From Victivallis vadensis (GTDB taxonomy: Bacteria; Verrucomicrobiota; Kiritimatiellia; UBA8416; CAMCYG01): a stretch of DNA of 38,424 nucleotides. The notes beneath the pieces were generated by a model that saw nothing but the letters and a program-made list of their open reading frames with translations, searched no databases and was not told where the DNA came from. The position numbers and the translations under genes were made by a program. Of the stretch, positions 10,674 through 19,722 are shown one piece after another (within the stretch, counting starts at the first letter, position 1; each line of letters opens with the position of its first letter). The DNA lies in the NCBI GenBank assembly GCA_945883775.1, contig CAMCYG010000009.1, positions 1-38,424 of the forward strand. The letters run 5' to 3'.

Positions 10674-12424
10674 AGCTGTTTCTTATATGGGATATCAACG
10701 CCATATTCTTTAGAAGTTTCTGTGATTGCGTCGAGAACGATCTTATCACGCGTCCGTGCGTGCTTTCCAATTAGATGATATATTTTCTGCTTGGCCCATT
10801 CGTTACGGATTGAATCATTACCCTTTGCCACATTGTCAAGGTCAACATCGAACACCATATCACACTGCGTCTCTTTTCCCTTGCCGACGGCCTGGAATAC
10901 GATTTTATTCTGATCACGCGGAAATCTTCCATATAAGACCATCGGTCGATCCAGGTACAGATTGCTCATAAGGCCGGGATATAACTCTCCCTTTTCATCA
11001 CCTGGCAGATTCATACTGATATCAGATAACACAGGGCGCCTGAAACTTCCGAAGAAGGACTCCATGCTCTCAGGAATATCCCAACGTCCGGTTTTGACGG
11101 CAAAACTGGCACCACGGTTGCAATAACCCACCATGTCGAGCAGATAATCATTGGAAATCTTGATCGTTCCGAAAGTGAACACAGATATACCGCCGTTGTT
11201 CTTTGCACTGAACTGGCCTATTATCTCTGAGCTGTTAACCAGTCCGGCAGTCGGCACCCCGTCAGAGACAAGCAGTATCGCCATAGGTCTGCCAACCTCC
11301 CGCTTCTCGCCGAGGAACGAAGTCAAAGAACCATAGATATCCGTATTTGCGCCCGATCTGGTATCAGCCACAAAACTCGCCGCTGCCATTACATTTTCTC
11401 TGGTATTCTCGACCCAGCTCGGAAAACATCGCACTTGCGACTCGCGGAACCTGATGATATTGAAACGGTCCTTCGGGCCAAGAAGCTTGAGACACCTGTT
11501 TAATCCATCCCTGCAGAAATACATCCTTTGCTCCGCCATACTGTTTGAGCTGTCCTGAACTATAAGCACGTCCTTGGGAATGACAGGCAGCTCTTCTTCG
11601 CCAATCCTTGAAACCTCAATCTTGACATACAGGTGAGCTCTGTCCATGAGAAACGGCTCGTATTTGCTTACTTGAATCTTCAGGAGTTTTTCTATGGCAA
11701 GTTTATCTGTTATCTGTTCCTTGAGAAGAGCATCCTTTCCCGGAAGTTCATCAGGCTTGTTCTTGTCTTTCGGCATATACGGTCCGCCGAAGCCTTTACC
11801 TCCAGGTACACCGCCTGCACCATTAGCCAACTGCGGTATGGAAGCCTTACCGCCGACTCTTTTCCCAATCTCATCACGATCCACTGGATAAGTGATATCG
11901 GGTGCTGACGATACTCTTTCTATGACAGGTATGACCCTTCGGTCCAGCGGATAATCCGGACCAACGGCCTTAGTCCTGTCTATCACAAGTATCTCCTGCC
12001 GCGCTTCCCATGCCGTCGGCTTTGGAGCGTCGGGAGCCTCGGTCAATGCGGCAGCCTCTCCCCTGAAATCAGTCACATCCACCGGTTTCGGCTGGGTAAC
12101 GGCTCTATCCACAGGCACACTCAAATCATTAACGGCCTTCACCATGTCGATTTCTTTCGACTCAGACTTGCCAGGCTGCCTGTCATCTCCGCTGGGTGCG
12201 GTTCCCGAGCCCACAGGATCGCGCTGGACGGATACGACAGTAATCGGCTTATCTTTATGCGTCTTTATCTGTTTATTGACCAAGGCAGCAATGGCGAAAG
12301 GGAGCGACATCACAAAGAAGACAAGCAGCACGTGCAAGATCATGGATACAAGAAAGGCTGCGAAAGCGGCAATGACATGCTGTCGCGCAAATCTGATATT
12401 CTTCTCTTCGTATTGCTCGTTCAC
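10670..12424 (-). CDS. vWA-domain protein with TonB/TolA-like N-terminal TM anchor and Pro-rich spacer
   Basis: Intact MIDAS-like vWA (VQDSSNSM, SGANTDIYGSL, LLVSDGVPT). N-terminal TM AAFLVSMILHVLLVFFVM includes SxxxH. Start overlaps the upstream TPR gene by 4 nt. Confidence 0.87.
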   Translation of the reverse strand: MNEQYEEKNIRFARQHVIAAFAAFLVSMILHVLLVFFVMSLPFAIAALVNKQIKTHKDKPITVVSVQRDPVGSGTAPSGDDRQPGKSESKEIDMVKAVNDLSVPVDRAVTQPKPVDVTDFRGEAAALTEAPDAPKPTAWEARQEILVIDRTKAVGPDYPLDRRVIPVIERVSSAPDITYPVDRDEIGKRVGGKASIPQLANGAGGVPGGKGFGGPYMPKDKNKPDELPGKDALLKEQITDKLAIEKLLKIQVSKYEPFLMDRAHLYVKIEVSRIGEEELPVIPKDVLIVQDSSNSMAEQRMYFCRDGLNRCLKLLGPKDRFNIIRFRESQVRCFPSWVENTRENVMAAASFVADTRSGANTDIYGSLTSFLGEKREVGRPMAILLVSDGVPTAGLVNSSEIIGQFSAKNNGGISVFTFGTIKISNDYLLDMVGYCNRGASFAVKTGRWDIPESMESFFGSFRRPVLSDISMNLPGDEKGELYPGLMSNLYLDRPMVLYGRFPRDQNKIVFQAVGKGKETQCDMVFDVDLDNVAKGNDSIRNEWAKQKIYHLIGKHARTRDKIVLDAITETSKEYGVDIPYKKQL

Positions 12425-14796
12425 TTTGTGACCGCCTCCGCAATCGTATTGGTCGACGACCCACCACTCTGTGGCTTATTCAGTCTCTTCGCCCATTCAC
12501 TATCAGGATATCGCTCCACCAGCTCCTGCCGCGCCTTCGACCCTGCTTCGCTATTGCCAGCAAGAGAATATAATTCACCAGCCTCGAAAAGTGCTTCCGG
12601 AACCATATTCTTGTCATCATAAAGAATAGCGATACTCATATAGTATTTTGCTGATGATTCGTACTCCTTGCGTATCTTATAGGCACGGGCAAGACCAAGA
12701 TATGCGTTTGCCCTGACGCCCAGAAGCGCCTCGTCTGAGGCTGTCTCCGCAGCTATAGTGTAATATCTTACCGCCTCATCCAAATTTTTACGGCCATACA
12801 TCATGTCTCCCAGCTTCAATGCAGATTCCGGCAGGAATCTGGTATTTGCTTTTGCTGCAAGCGCTTTTATAAAACATGTTTCCGCTTCATCCAGTCTGCC
12901 CTGCAAAAGGAAGCCCCTGCCGCCAAGCGCCCAGCCGGTCTGCTGCCATTTCGGATCAGGAAACATCTCCTTGATAGCGGCAGCAGCATCAATAGAGTCA
13001 GCTGTAAGGTTATTCTGGAAAGCATATTCAGACAGCCATTGCAGCAGTTCAGCCGGCATTTTCATCCTGCAAGGCGTTTTGAGCAGAGGCAGCATAAGGT
13101 CGGCGGCCTCCTTGTATTTTGCGGTCTTATAAAGAGCCACCGCCAGCTGGAAAGAAGCTTCACGCTCAAGCTCCTGCCTGGGATTAGCGGCCAGACTCTT
13201 CTTGAGCAGTTCCGCCGACGCAGCAGCATCACCTTTATCCTTCTTCAGTACACCCTGCCAGAAATAGGAATCCGCCATGAACCTTGATGCCGGATATCTC
13301 CTGCCCAGTTCCTGCAGACTGGCAAGGGCCTCCACATCGCGTTTCACCCTGACCTCTGCCATGGCTTTATGATACAGGGCATCCTCAGCCAGGGGAATGG
13401 TCTGATAAGTCTTGGCGACTTCGCCCCAGCACTTGATCGCGTCCTGTGTCCTGTTCGCCTTGTCATACGCACAGGCTGCGGCAAAAAGCGCCTGACCCGC
13501 CAGACTGTTCGTAGGATACTTTACAGCTATATCACTGAAATACCGCGCCGCCTCTAGCATCTCGCCCTTTAGCGAAAGAAGATGGGCTATACGATAAGAG
13601 CTATCTGCCGCGGCATCTGTGCCTGGAAAACTATCAGCCAGAAGCTTATAATACTGTATAGCCTCGTCTCTTTTTCCCAGCAGTGAGTTCGATTCCGCCA
13701 AAAGCCAGTACACTTCCTTCTTAAGGGATGTGCCGGGGCGGATCCTGCCAACCTGATGAATCACACTAAGAAAGTCTCCCGTCTTGTAATACACCAATGC
13801 CGTCTCGTACTGAGCATCATCAACGTATTTCGAATCAGAATAATCCTTGATCAGTTTCTGGTACGTGTCTATCGATTCAGCATGCTTCATAAGCTGGCGC
13901 TGACTATTCGCCTTAAGGTATAGCCAATCGGCCACTGCATCAGCTTGGACTGACTTCAGCGCTTCACCAGCCAGTGCCAGAGCATCAGCAGGCAGACCTG
14001 AATTCTGCAAGGCCCAGGCGGCCTGCAGTCTGGCCTCAGAAGAACGCTTGTCCGTTGGATATCTATTCAACAGCAACTTGTAATGATCCCCGCTCTTGTC
14101 GTATTGTTTCTGCCTGAAATACATGTCGGCAAGCTGGAAAAGAGCCTCTGCACCGGTCCGCTCCACTACCGGCTTTTCTGCAGCCAATTTGAACATCTCT
14201 ACTGCTTGCGGTATCTTCTCTGGCTGGCCGGCATAAACCTCCCCTAGTTTCAGAAGGCTGTATCCTGTGAATTTTGATGCAGGATATTTACCTCTTGCAA
14301 TCTCCAGCACCTTCACCGCGTCATTAGTTGCCCCGGATTTGAGCTGTGCCTCTGCCAGATAATACATTGATGGCGCCGCCACCTCCTCATCAGGATTCAG
14401 CGCAAGCACCTGGGAGAACAGACTGACCGCCTCTTTATTCAAACCTGTTTCCAGGAACACACTTGCCCTCTTGAATCCAGCCTTCAGCCTGTACGGACTG
14501 TTCGTGTAGATATTAAAAACTATCGTATATTCCTGCGCGGCCTGTTTGTAATCCTTCTTGGCGAGGAAGCAGTCTGCCAGCCGGAAGTGTGCCACATCGG
14601 CATATTTGCTATCAGAAAAATCCCTTATGAACACCCCGTATTCCTGAATCGACAGCTCATACATCTCTCTGGAGAAAAGACCATCAGCGAACTGAAGCCG
14701 CTCATTCTCGCTCACCGGCCCGAATGTAGAGGCATTGGCAGCGCAGATTGACACCAACAACAGGCTCATCATCGCGAACTTAGTTCTCATTTTCAT
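12421..14796 (-). CDS. Secreted/periplasmic tetratricopeptide-repeat protein (about 791 aa)
   Basis: Many TPR/Sel1-like units (YELSIQEYGVFIRDFSDSKYADVAHFRLADCFLAKKDYKQAAQEYTIVFNIY ...). Signal peptide if started at 14796 (MKMRTKFAMMSLLLVSICAANA), with a GAAGGG RBS. Confidence 0.88.
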   Translation of the reverse strand: MKMRTKFAMMSLLLVSICAANASTFGPVSENERLQFADGLFSREMYELSIQEYGVFIRDFSDSKYADVAHFRLADCFLAKKDYKQAAQEYTIVFNIYTNSPYRLKAGFKRASVFLETGLNKEAVSLFSQVLALNPDEEVAAPSMYYLAEAQLKSGATNDAVKVLEIARGKYPASKFTGYSLLKLGEVYAGQPEKIPQAVEMFKLAAEKPVVERTGAEALFQLADMYFRQKQYDKSGDHYKLLLNRYPTDKRSSEARLQAAWALQNSGLPADALALAGEALKSVQADAVADWLYLKANSQRQLMKHAESIDTYQKLIKDYSDSKYVDDAQYETALVYYKTGDFLSVIHQVGRIRPGTSLKKEVYWLLAESNSLLGKRDEAIQYYKLLADSFPGTDAAADSSYRIAHLLSLKGEMLEAARYFSDIAVKYPTNSLAGQALFAAACAYDKANRTQDAIKCWGEVAKTYQTIPLAEDALYHKAMAEVRVKRDVEALASLQELGRRYPASRFMADSYFWQGVLKKDKGDAAASAELLKKSLAANPRQELEREASFQLAVALYKTAKYKEAADLMLPLLKTPCRMKMPAELLQWLSEYAFQNNLTADSIDAAAAIKEMFPDPKWQQTGWALGGRGFLLQGRLDEAETCFIKALAAKANTRFLPESALKLGDMMYGRKNLDEAVRYYTIAAETASDEALLGVRANAYLGLARAYKIRKEYESSAKYYMSIAILYDDKNMVPEALFEAGELYSLAGNSEAGSKARQELVERYPDSEWAKRLNKPQSGGSSTNTIAEAVTK

Positions 14797-14828
14797 ACAC
14801 CCTTCAATCTCAGTTATAAACACTGACT

Positions 14829-14930
14829 CGGCCGGAGGACTCACCCTCCCGTAATTACGGAAAGGCAGGGCAACCCAGTCCTACCTGCGCAACCCTGAGC
14901 TGTTAAAGAGGCGAAGCGTTCGGCCTCGGT
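14829..14930 (-). other. Candidate structured 5' leader RNA between exbD and the TPR gene
   Basis: In a non-coding gap, on the minus strand: GAGGCCGAACGCTTCGCCTC hairpin, GCAGG..CCTGC hairpin, perfect palindrome CCGTAATTACGG, GGAGG..CCTCC hairpin. No known family could be assigned by eye. Confidence 0.4.
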
Positions 14931-15028
14931 GATCTACTACTTCTGATCAGTAAAACAAGAATTGATGGATAGCGGTACAAATTGCACACCACAATCCCTC
15001 CTCTGTATTCTGAATTCTCGCTTCTTGT

Positions 15029-15472
15029 CTATTTCACCGGCTCTTTATTATCCGGCTTGGTCTCAGGCACGCCTGTTGCAAATGAAATATTCCATAGGTC
15101 AGCAGAACGGCACTGATCTATAACACCAATAATATGCTTGTATGGCACTTCCTTGTCGGCACGGATCAGGACTGACTGGCCGGGAAACATCTTGACCACC
15201 CGCCCTAGCAGGTCACCTAGCCCCGCTTCCCCCAACACCTGCCTGTTGACAATTACAGCTCCATCGCGCATGACATTTATAATTATCTCACCAGGCAGTC
15301 GGCCGGGCAGCTCGCCAGTCTTTGCAGTCGGGAGTTTAACGTCAATCTCGGTCTCCCATTGCGAAAAAACCTGAGTCGTAATAAAGAAGCACAGCATCAG
15401 AAACACGATGTCGATCATCGGTGTCATCTGAAAGCTGGGCAGCTCCTGCGTATATTTCGACTTGAAGTTCAT
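15029..15472 (-). CDS. exbD: Biopolymer transport protein ExbD/TolR
   Basis: FQMTPMIDIVFLMLCFFITTQ with conserved Asp in the TM; C-terminal VLIRADKEVPYKHIIGVIDQCRSADLWNISFAT. Confidence 0.94.
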   Translation of the reverse strand: MNFKSKYTQELPSFQMTPMIDIVFLMLCFFITTQVFSQWETEIDVKLPTAKTGELPGRLPGEIIINVMRDGAVIVNRQVLGEAGLGDLLGRVVKMFPGQSVLIRADKEVPYKHIIGVIDQCRSADLWNISFATGVPETKPDNKEPVK

Positions 15473-16209
15473 TATGTCCTCTTGCTTAACAGACCGGCAA
15501 GCACATCACTCGACTTCTTCTCGAGGTCCGACACCAGCGTTGCGGCCCTTCTTCTGAAATAGGCGTAAAACGCCATTGCAGGGATACCGATGACCAAGCC
15601 GGCCACAGTCGTTATCAACGCCTGCGCTACGCCTTGAGCCAGCAGTATCGGCTTCGCCTTTGCGATATCAAGCGCAACCGCGCTGAATGCGGTAAGCATG
15701 CCGAATACGGTGCCGAGCAAGCCGACCATCGGTGAAATTACAGCTATATCGAGCAGGTATTGGGTCTGCCCTTGTATCGCCTCGCTCTGTCTGCTTCCCT
15801 CGCTTTCTATTGCATCCTTGATCATCGCCGGATCTGCACTGGGAACTTTCTTGATGAAGTCCAAAGCTGTCAGCGTAACCGCAGATATCGGAGAAGGCCG
15901 TTCAACGCAGGCACGTTTTGCAGTCTCCAATGAACCAGCGCTAATCGAATCCAGGATCTGATGGCACTGAAGCTCAGGGATTATCTGCGACTGGCGAAGG
16001 ACCGCAAACAGATAAATTATCATCGCGCCTGCACCGATGGAAAGCGCCCCGAGCACATACATCAGCCAGCCGCCAGCTTGCATAACCTGCCGCCAGGTCA
16101 TCCGCTGCACATTTGAGTCCGTCAGGCCCTCTGCCATCGCCTGATTCGCAAGGCAGACAAGACCGAACAATACCGCAACCGCCAGTAATCTTCTTTTTGC
16201 ACACTTCAT
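15472..16209 (-). CDS. exbB: MotA/TolQ/ExbB proton channel family protein with N-terminal signal-like extension
   Basis: LLDIAVISPMVGLLGTVFGMLTAFSAVA...GVAQALITTVAGLVIGIPAMAFYAYF. Confidence 0.94.
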   Translation of the reverse strand: MKCAKRRLLAVAVLFGLVCLANQAMAEGLTDSNVQRMTWRQVMQAGGWLMYVLGALSIGAGAMIIYLFAVLRQSQIIPELQCHQILDSISAGSLETAKRACVERPSPISAVTLTALDFIKKVPSADPAMIKDAIESEGSRQSEAIQGQTQYLLDIAVISPMVGLLGTVFGMLTAFSAVALDIAKAKPILLAQGVAQALITTVAGLVIGIPAMAFYAYFRRRAATLVSDLEKKSSDVLAGLLSKRT

Positions 16210-16223
16210 AATTATCCTCCTGA

Positions 16224-17591
16224 TTATTTACCGCTATCAATCAGTCGCCGTATTGCCAACGAATAAGAAGCGGCTGATCTGCGAAATATTTTCCGAGCTG
16301 AGACGATCTCTTTCCTGTACATTGCAAAGTCCAGACCGGCCGGAGCACCGTCATGGTTTTTAAGACTTATCGCCTTGTACGGATTGACAGCAGAAAGATT
16401 GTTCAGCTCTGCCTTGACCTTATCGTAAGCATCCCTAAACGGCATCCCGCCAGCCACCAGCTCCAGCGCCCTATCAGTAGCAAATACTGCCGGAGAGAAC
16501 GCACTTAGGAGCTTAAACTTATCAACCGTGACACCCGAGACCATCAGGTTCATGACCCTCAGACTGCTTTCGACGGTTTTGAACGAAAACATGAAAGATC
16601 CTTTAGCCTCCTGCAGATCCCTGTTATAACCGCCGGCAAGGCTGTTTATTATACCTGTGATTGCTGTAAAGTTTCCAACAACAGATGACGTCTTTGCCCT
16701 GACAAGCTCTAGCACGTCGGGATTGCTCTTCTGCGGCATTATGCTGCTGCCGGTACAATACTGAGCCGGGAGTTTGAAATACCCGAACTCTGGCATCGAA
16801 TAAAGGATCAAGTCTTCTGCCAACCTGGAAAGCGTCAGCATTATCTGCAGAAGAGCCGAGACTATCACGGATTCGCACTTGCCCCTGGTATTGCTCGCAT
16901 ACAGGACATTATGTATGGACGAGCTGAAGCCAAGCAACTTCGCCGTCATCGCTCGATTAATCTTAAGAGGCACTCCATAGCCAGCCGCTGAACCAAGCGG
17001 GGACCTGTTATTTAGGTCATACGCTGTCTTGAGCACTTTGAGATCATCAAGCAGGCTTTCAAGATAAGCCGACGCCCACAATCCCACTGAACTTGGCATT
17101 GCCGGCTGAAGATGCGTCCTGCCAACCATCGGCACCTTTTTATTCTTTATCGCCATTTTAAGCAGTGACTCTGCCAGCAGAAGGGTATCTGTTGCGACTG
17201 TTGAAAGATGTTCCCTTGCATACAGCCGAAGATCCAGAGCCACCTGATCATTCCGGCTCCGGGCCGTGTGGACCTTCTTTCCCAGCTGACCGAGCCGGTC
17301 TGTAAGCATCCGTTCGACAGCCATATGCACATCCTGGTCATCCTGCAATATCTCGAACTTGCCTGCCCGTATGTCTGCAATAATCAATTTCAGGGCTTTT
17401 AAGACCTTTTTCTTATCAGCCTTACTAATCAATGGCTTCTTTGTCCTCAAGGAAGATAGCATGGTGACATGCGCCGCGGTTCCGACACAATCGTGCTCGG
17501 CAAGCGCGATATCCAGGACAGGATCATCGCCAACCGTAAAATCCAGAACCGCTTTGTCAATTTTACCAACAATGGTCTTGCGAGTTTTCAT
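16224..17591 (-). CDS. argH: Argininosuccinate lyase
   Basis: HTARSRNDQVALDLRLYAREHL, GRTHLQPAMPSSVGLWASAYLESL, GSSIMPQKSNPDVLELVRAKTSSVVGN. Confidence 0.96.
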   Translation of the reverse strand: MKTRKTIVGKIDKAVLDFTVGDDPVLDIALAEHDCVGTAAHVTMLSSLRTKKPLISKADKKKVLKALKLIIADIRAGKFEILQDDQDVHMAVERMLTDRLGQLGKKVHTARSRNDQVALDLRLYAREHLSTVATDTLLLAESLLKMAIKNKKVPMVGRTHLQPAMPSSVGLWASAYLESLLDDLKVLKTAYDLNNRSPLGSAAGYGVPLKINRAMTAKLLGFSSSIHNVLYASNTRGKCESVIVSALLQIMLTLSRLAEDLILYSMPEFGYFKLPAQYCTGSSIMPQKSNPDVLELVRAKTSSVVGNFTAITGIINSLAGGYNRDLQEAKGSFMFSFKTVESSLRVMNLMVSGVTVDKFKLLSAFSPAVFATDRALELVAGGMPFRDAYDKVKAELNNLSAVNPYKAISLKNHDGAPAGLDFAMYRKEIVSARKIFRRSAASYSLAIRRLIDSGK

Positions 17592-17686
17592 ATGAAGAAT
17601 TTTATAGTATATTGCATAAATGGTTGCAAATGAATTAAGTAAGTTCGCACTTCACAGATGCCACGACGATTTGCTAGCTTTGACCC

Positions 17687-18898
17687 ATGCAGCAATATTT
17701 TCAGGATATCATCAGACTCAGCCTAGGAAGCACTCCCGAAGACATGCTCAAGGCATCTCTCGATGCCTGCATCAAGTTGACCGGTGCATCCGGCGGGTCT
17801 ATCCTGGGCGAAGAAGGACCAAGCCTGCAGTTTCTCTTTTCTGACAATCCCTCCCTGATAGGAATCCGCGTTCCATTCCAGAGTATCGCAGGGACTACGG
17901 TGACAAAGAATCTTGTCGTATTTACTTATGCACCAAAGGATAAGCGCCATTTCGCTGGCGTAGACAGTAAGACAAAGAAAGAAACAAAATATCTGCTCAG
18001 CATCCCCATCCCAACAGTGCACAGCACCTCCGCTGGCAACCGCCAGGCAAAAAGCACCGGGGCTCTACAGCTTTTGTTTGAGGAGAATGTGACAACCCAG
18101 GACACTTCCGCCCTGCCGAGAGAGCTGACTATCGACGAATTCACTCTGTCGCTCGAGAAGGCCGGGCATTTTGCCGAAGTCTTGAGCCTGTTGCCCATCA
18201 TCGCCTTCGGGCTGGAAGTGGTAAGGCTCAGACAAACTTCGTATCAAGTGATTCACGAACTCAAGAACAAGCTCATATCAGGCATCTCGTGGATAGACTG
18301 CCTCAAGGAAGATATTGCCGGCATAGACGCAACCATACTCGAGAACGCAACGGTAAAAGATGACTTTGAACTGGCCTCGGCTTCGGTGCGCGAAGGCGCT
18401 GAGCTTTCCAAATCATATCTGCAATTCACAAAGATATATTCCCCTGTTTTTGCCATGTGCGACATTCGGATTGTACTGCGCGAGGTCGCGGCATCGGCAA
18501 AGGCGCTGGCTTCCGACATGGGCTGTGCAGACCTTGAAGTCAAACTCAACTGTCCCCCGGAAATGCACGAGAGGGAACTTGATCGAGGCCAGCTGAAAAT
18601 GGCGTTCTTTAATCTTTGCAAGAACGGCGCTGAGGCGCTGATAACCTTTAAGACGCCCAACCCGGTACTGACTTTAGACTGCTCGGAAAACAGCGGTGCG
18701 CTGGAAATCAGGATCAGCGATAACGGACCCGGCATGCCGCAAGAGATCGCCGACAACCTTTTCATGGCATTCAAGACAAAGAAGGAGGGCGGAACAGGCC
18801 TGGGCCTTACTATAACAAAGAAAATAATCGATGTTCACGGCGGATCGATCCGATGCGAAACAGGAGCGACCGGCACAACGTTTGTGATAGTGATATAA
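17687..18898 (+). CDS. Sensor histidine kinase (GAF-like N-terminus)
   Basis: H-box YQVIHELKNKL; N-box NLCKNGAEAL; DNGPGMPQ; GGTGLGLTITKKI. Confidence 0.88.
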   Translation: MQQYFQDIIRLSLGSTPEDMLKASLDACIKLTGASGGSILGEEGPSLQFLFSDNPSLIGIRVPFQSIAGTTVTKNLVVFTYAPKDKRHFAGVDSKTKKETKYLLSIPIPTVHSTSAGNRQAKSTGALQLLFEENVTTQDTSALPRELTIDEFTLSLEKAGHFAEVLSLLPIIAFGLEVVRLRQTSYQVIHELKNKLISGISWIDCLKEDIAGIDATILENATVKDDFELASASVREGAELSKSYLQFTKIYSPVFAMCDIRIVLREVAASAKALASDMGCADLEVKLNCPPEMHERELDRGQLKMAFFNLCKNGAEALITFKTPNPVLTLDCSENSGALEIRISDNGPGMPQEIADNLFMAFKTKKEGGTGLGLTITKKIIDVHGGSIRCETGATGTTFVIVI

Positions 18899-18925
18899 GA
18901 CAGAATCCAGGAGCCAGAATTCAGA

Positions 18926-18990
18926 ATGTAGTCCCGGTGTCTCACCGGGTATAGTCATTTAAGATGCCGGTGATGACACCGGCACTACAT
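18926..18990. repeat. REP/BIME-like imperfect inverted repeat
   Basis: ATGTAGTCCCGGTGTCTCACCGG ... CCGGTGATGACACCGGCACTACAT; arms near-complementary, between the kinase and receiver genes. Confidence 0.7.
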
Positions 18991-19044
18991 CTCCGAATGT
19001 TTGCGCACTGGGTTATTCAAAGACACACAAAAGGGGGTAGACAC

Positions 19045-19596
19045 ATGAGTAATGAAAGACTGGATATCGGAGCAGTGGCTGGAAGCGATAGTTACAGCGG
19101 CCTTATCAAGGAAATCGAAAGAAATTTTAACCCTAACAATAACACCGTACTCCTCGTCGACGATGAGCGAGGCATAAGAAAACGTGTCGCCAGGGATGTT
19201 CAGGCTTTTGATAAGAATATTGTCATCTATGAGGCATCAAACGGACAGGAAGCGCTTCAGAAACTGGCGCAGATCCGCACTACGCATTCCCGAGATCCGC
19301 TGTTTATCGTGCTGGATCTGAATATGCCCATTATGGACGGCTGGCAGGTGATTAAGGAGTTGAAAAAGGATTATGAATCGCAGGGCAAAGAAATTGGCAT
19401 TCCTATAATTGTATTGTCATCCACCAGCGGCGAAAAGGGCATATTCCTGACCAAGAGCAGCGTCCACGACGGAAAGAGCGGATATAACCCTCTCGTTTCC
19501 ATTGCAAAGGAAGCCTGCATCGATAAGACAAAATATGACACCAGCGAAAAAGGTCTTGTCGTCTGGCTGAAACATTTCATCAAAGCCGGACATTAG
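19045..19596 (+). CDS. Response-regulator receiver protein (single REC domain, atypical C-terminal half)
   Basis: VLLVDDERGIRKRV; IVLDLNMPIMDGWQVIKEL; IIVLSSTS. Start at ATG 19045 preceded by AAGGGGG. Confidence 0.86.
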   Translation: MSNERLDIGAVAGSDSYSGLIKEIERNFNPNNNTVLLVDDERGIRKRVARDVQAFDKNIVIYEASNGQEALQKLAQIRTTHSRDPLFIVLDLNMPIMDGWQVIKELKKDYESQGKEIGIPIIVLSSTSGEKGIFLTKSSVHDGKSGYNPLVSIAKEACIDKTKYDTSEKGLVVWLKHFIKAGH

Positions 19597-19699
19597 AATA
19601 CATAGGATGCGCTTTTTTCCGGATTCTGTATTCTGCATTCTGACTCCTTCCTGAAATGTAAGTAAAAGCCCTACATACAGCAATCATGGTATCTGCTAC

Positions 19700-19722
19700 T
19701 TTCCCGCTTTTAAAACGGGAAA
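19700..19722 (+). promoter_or_regulatory. Hairpin that could occlude the RBS of the metallophosphoesterase gene
   Basis: TTTCCCG-CTTTTAAAA-CGGGAAA, 7-bp stem; the 3' arm contains the SD-like GGGAAA 5 nt before ATG 19728. Confidence 0.4.

Noticed and set aside
14829-14930. Calling the exbD-TPR leader a c-di-GMP-I (GEMM) riboswitch
   Set aside because: Only a GGGUUGCC-like 3' segment matches; the expected GGCAAACC and GACGCAAAGC cores are absent.
18253-18774. Minus ORF of 173 aa
   Set aside because: Antisense to the histidine kinase; no domain signal.
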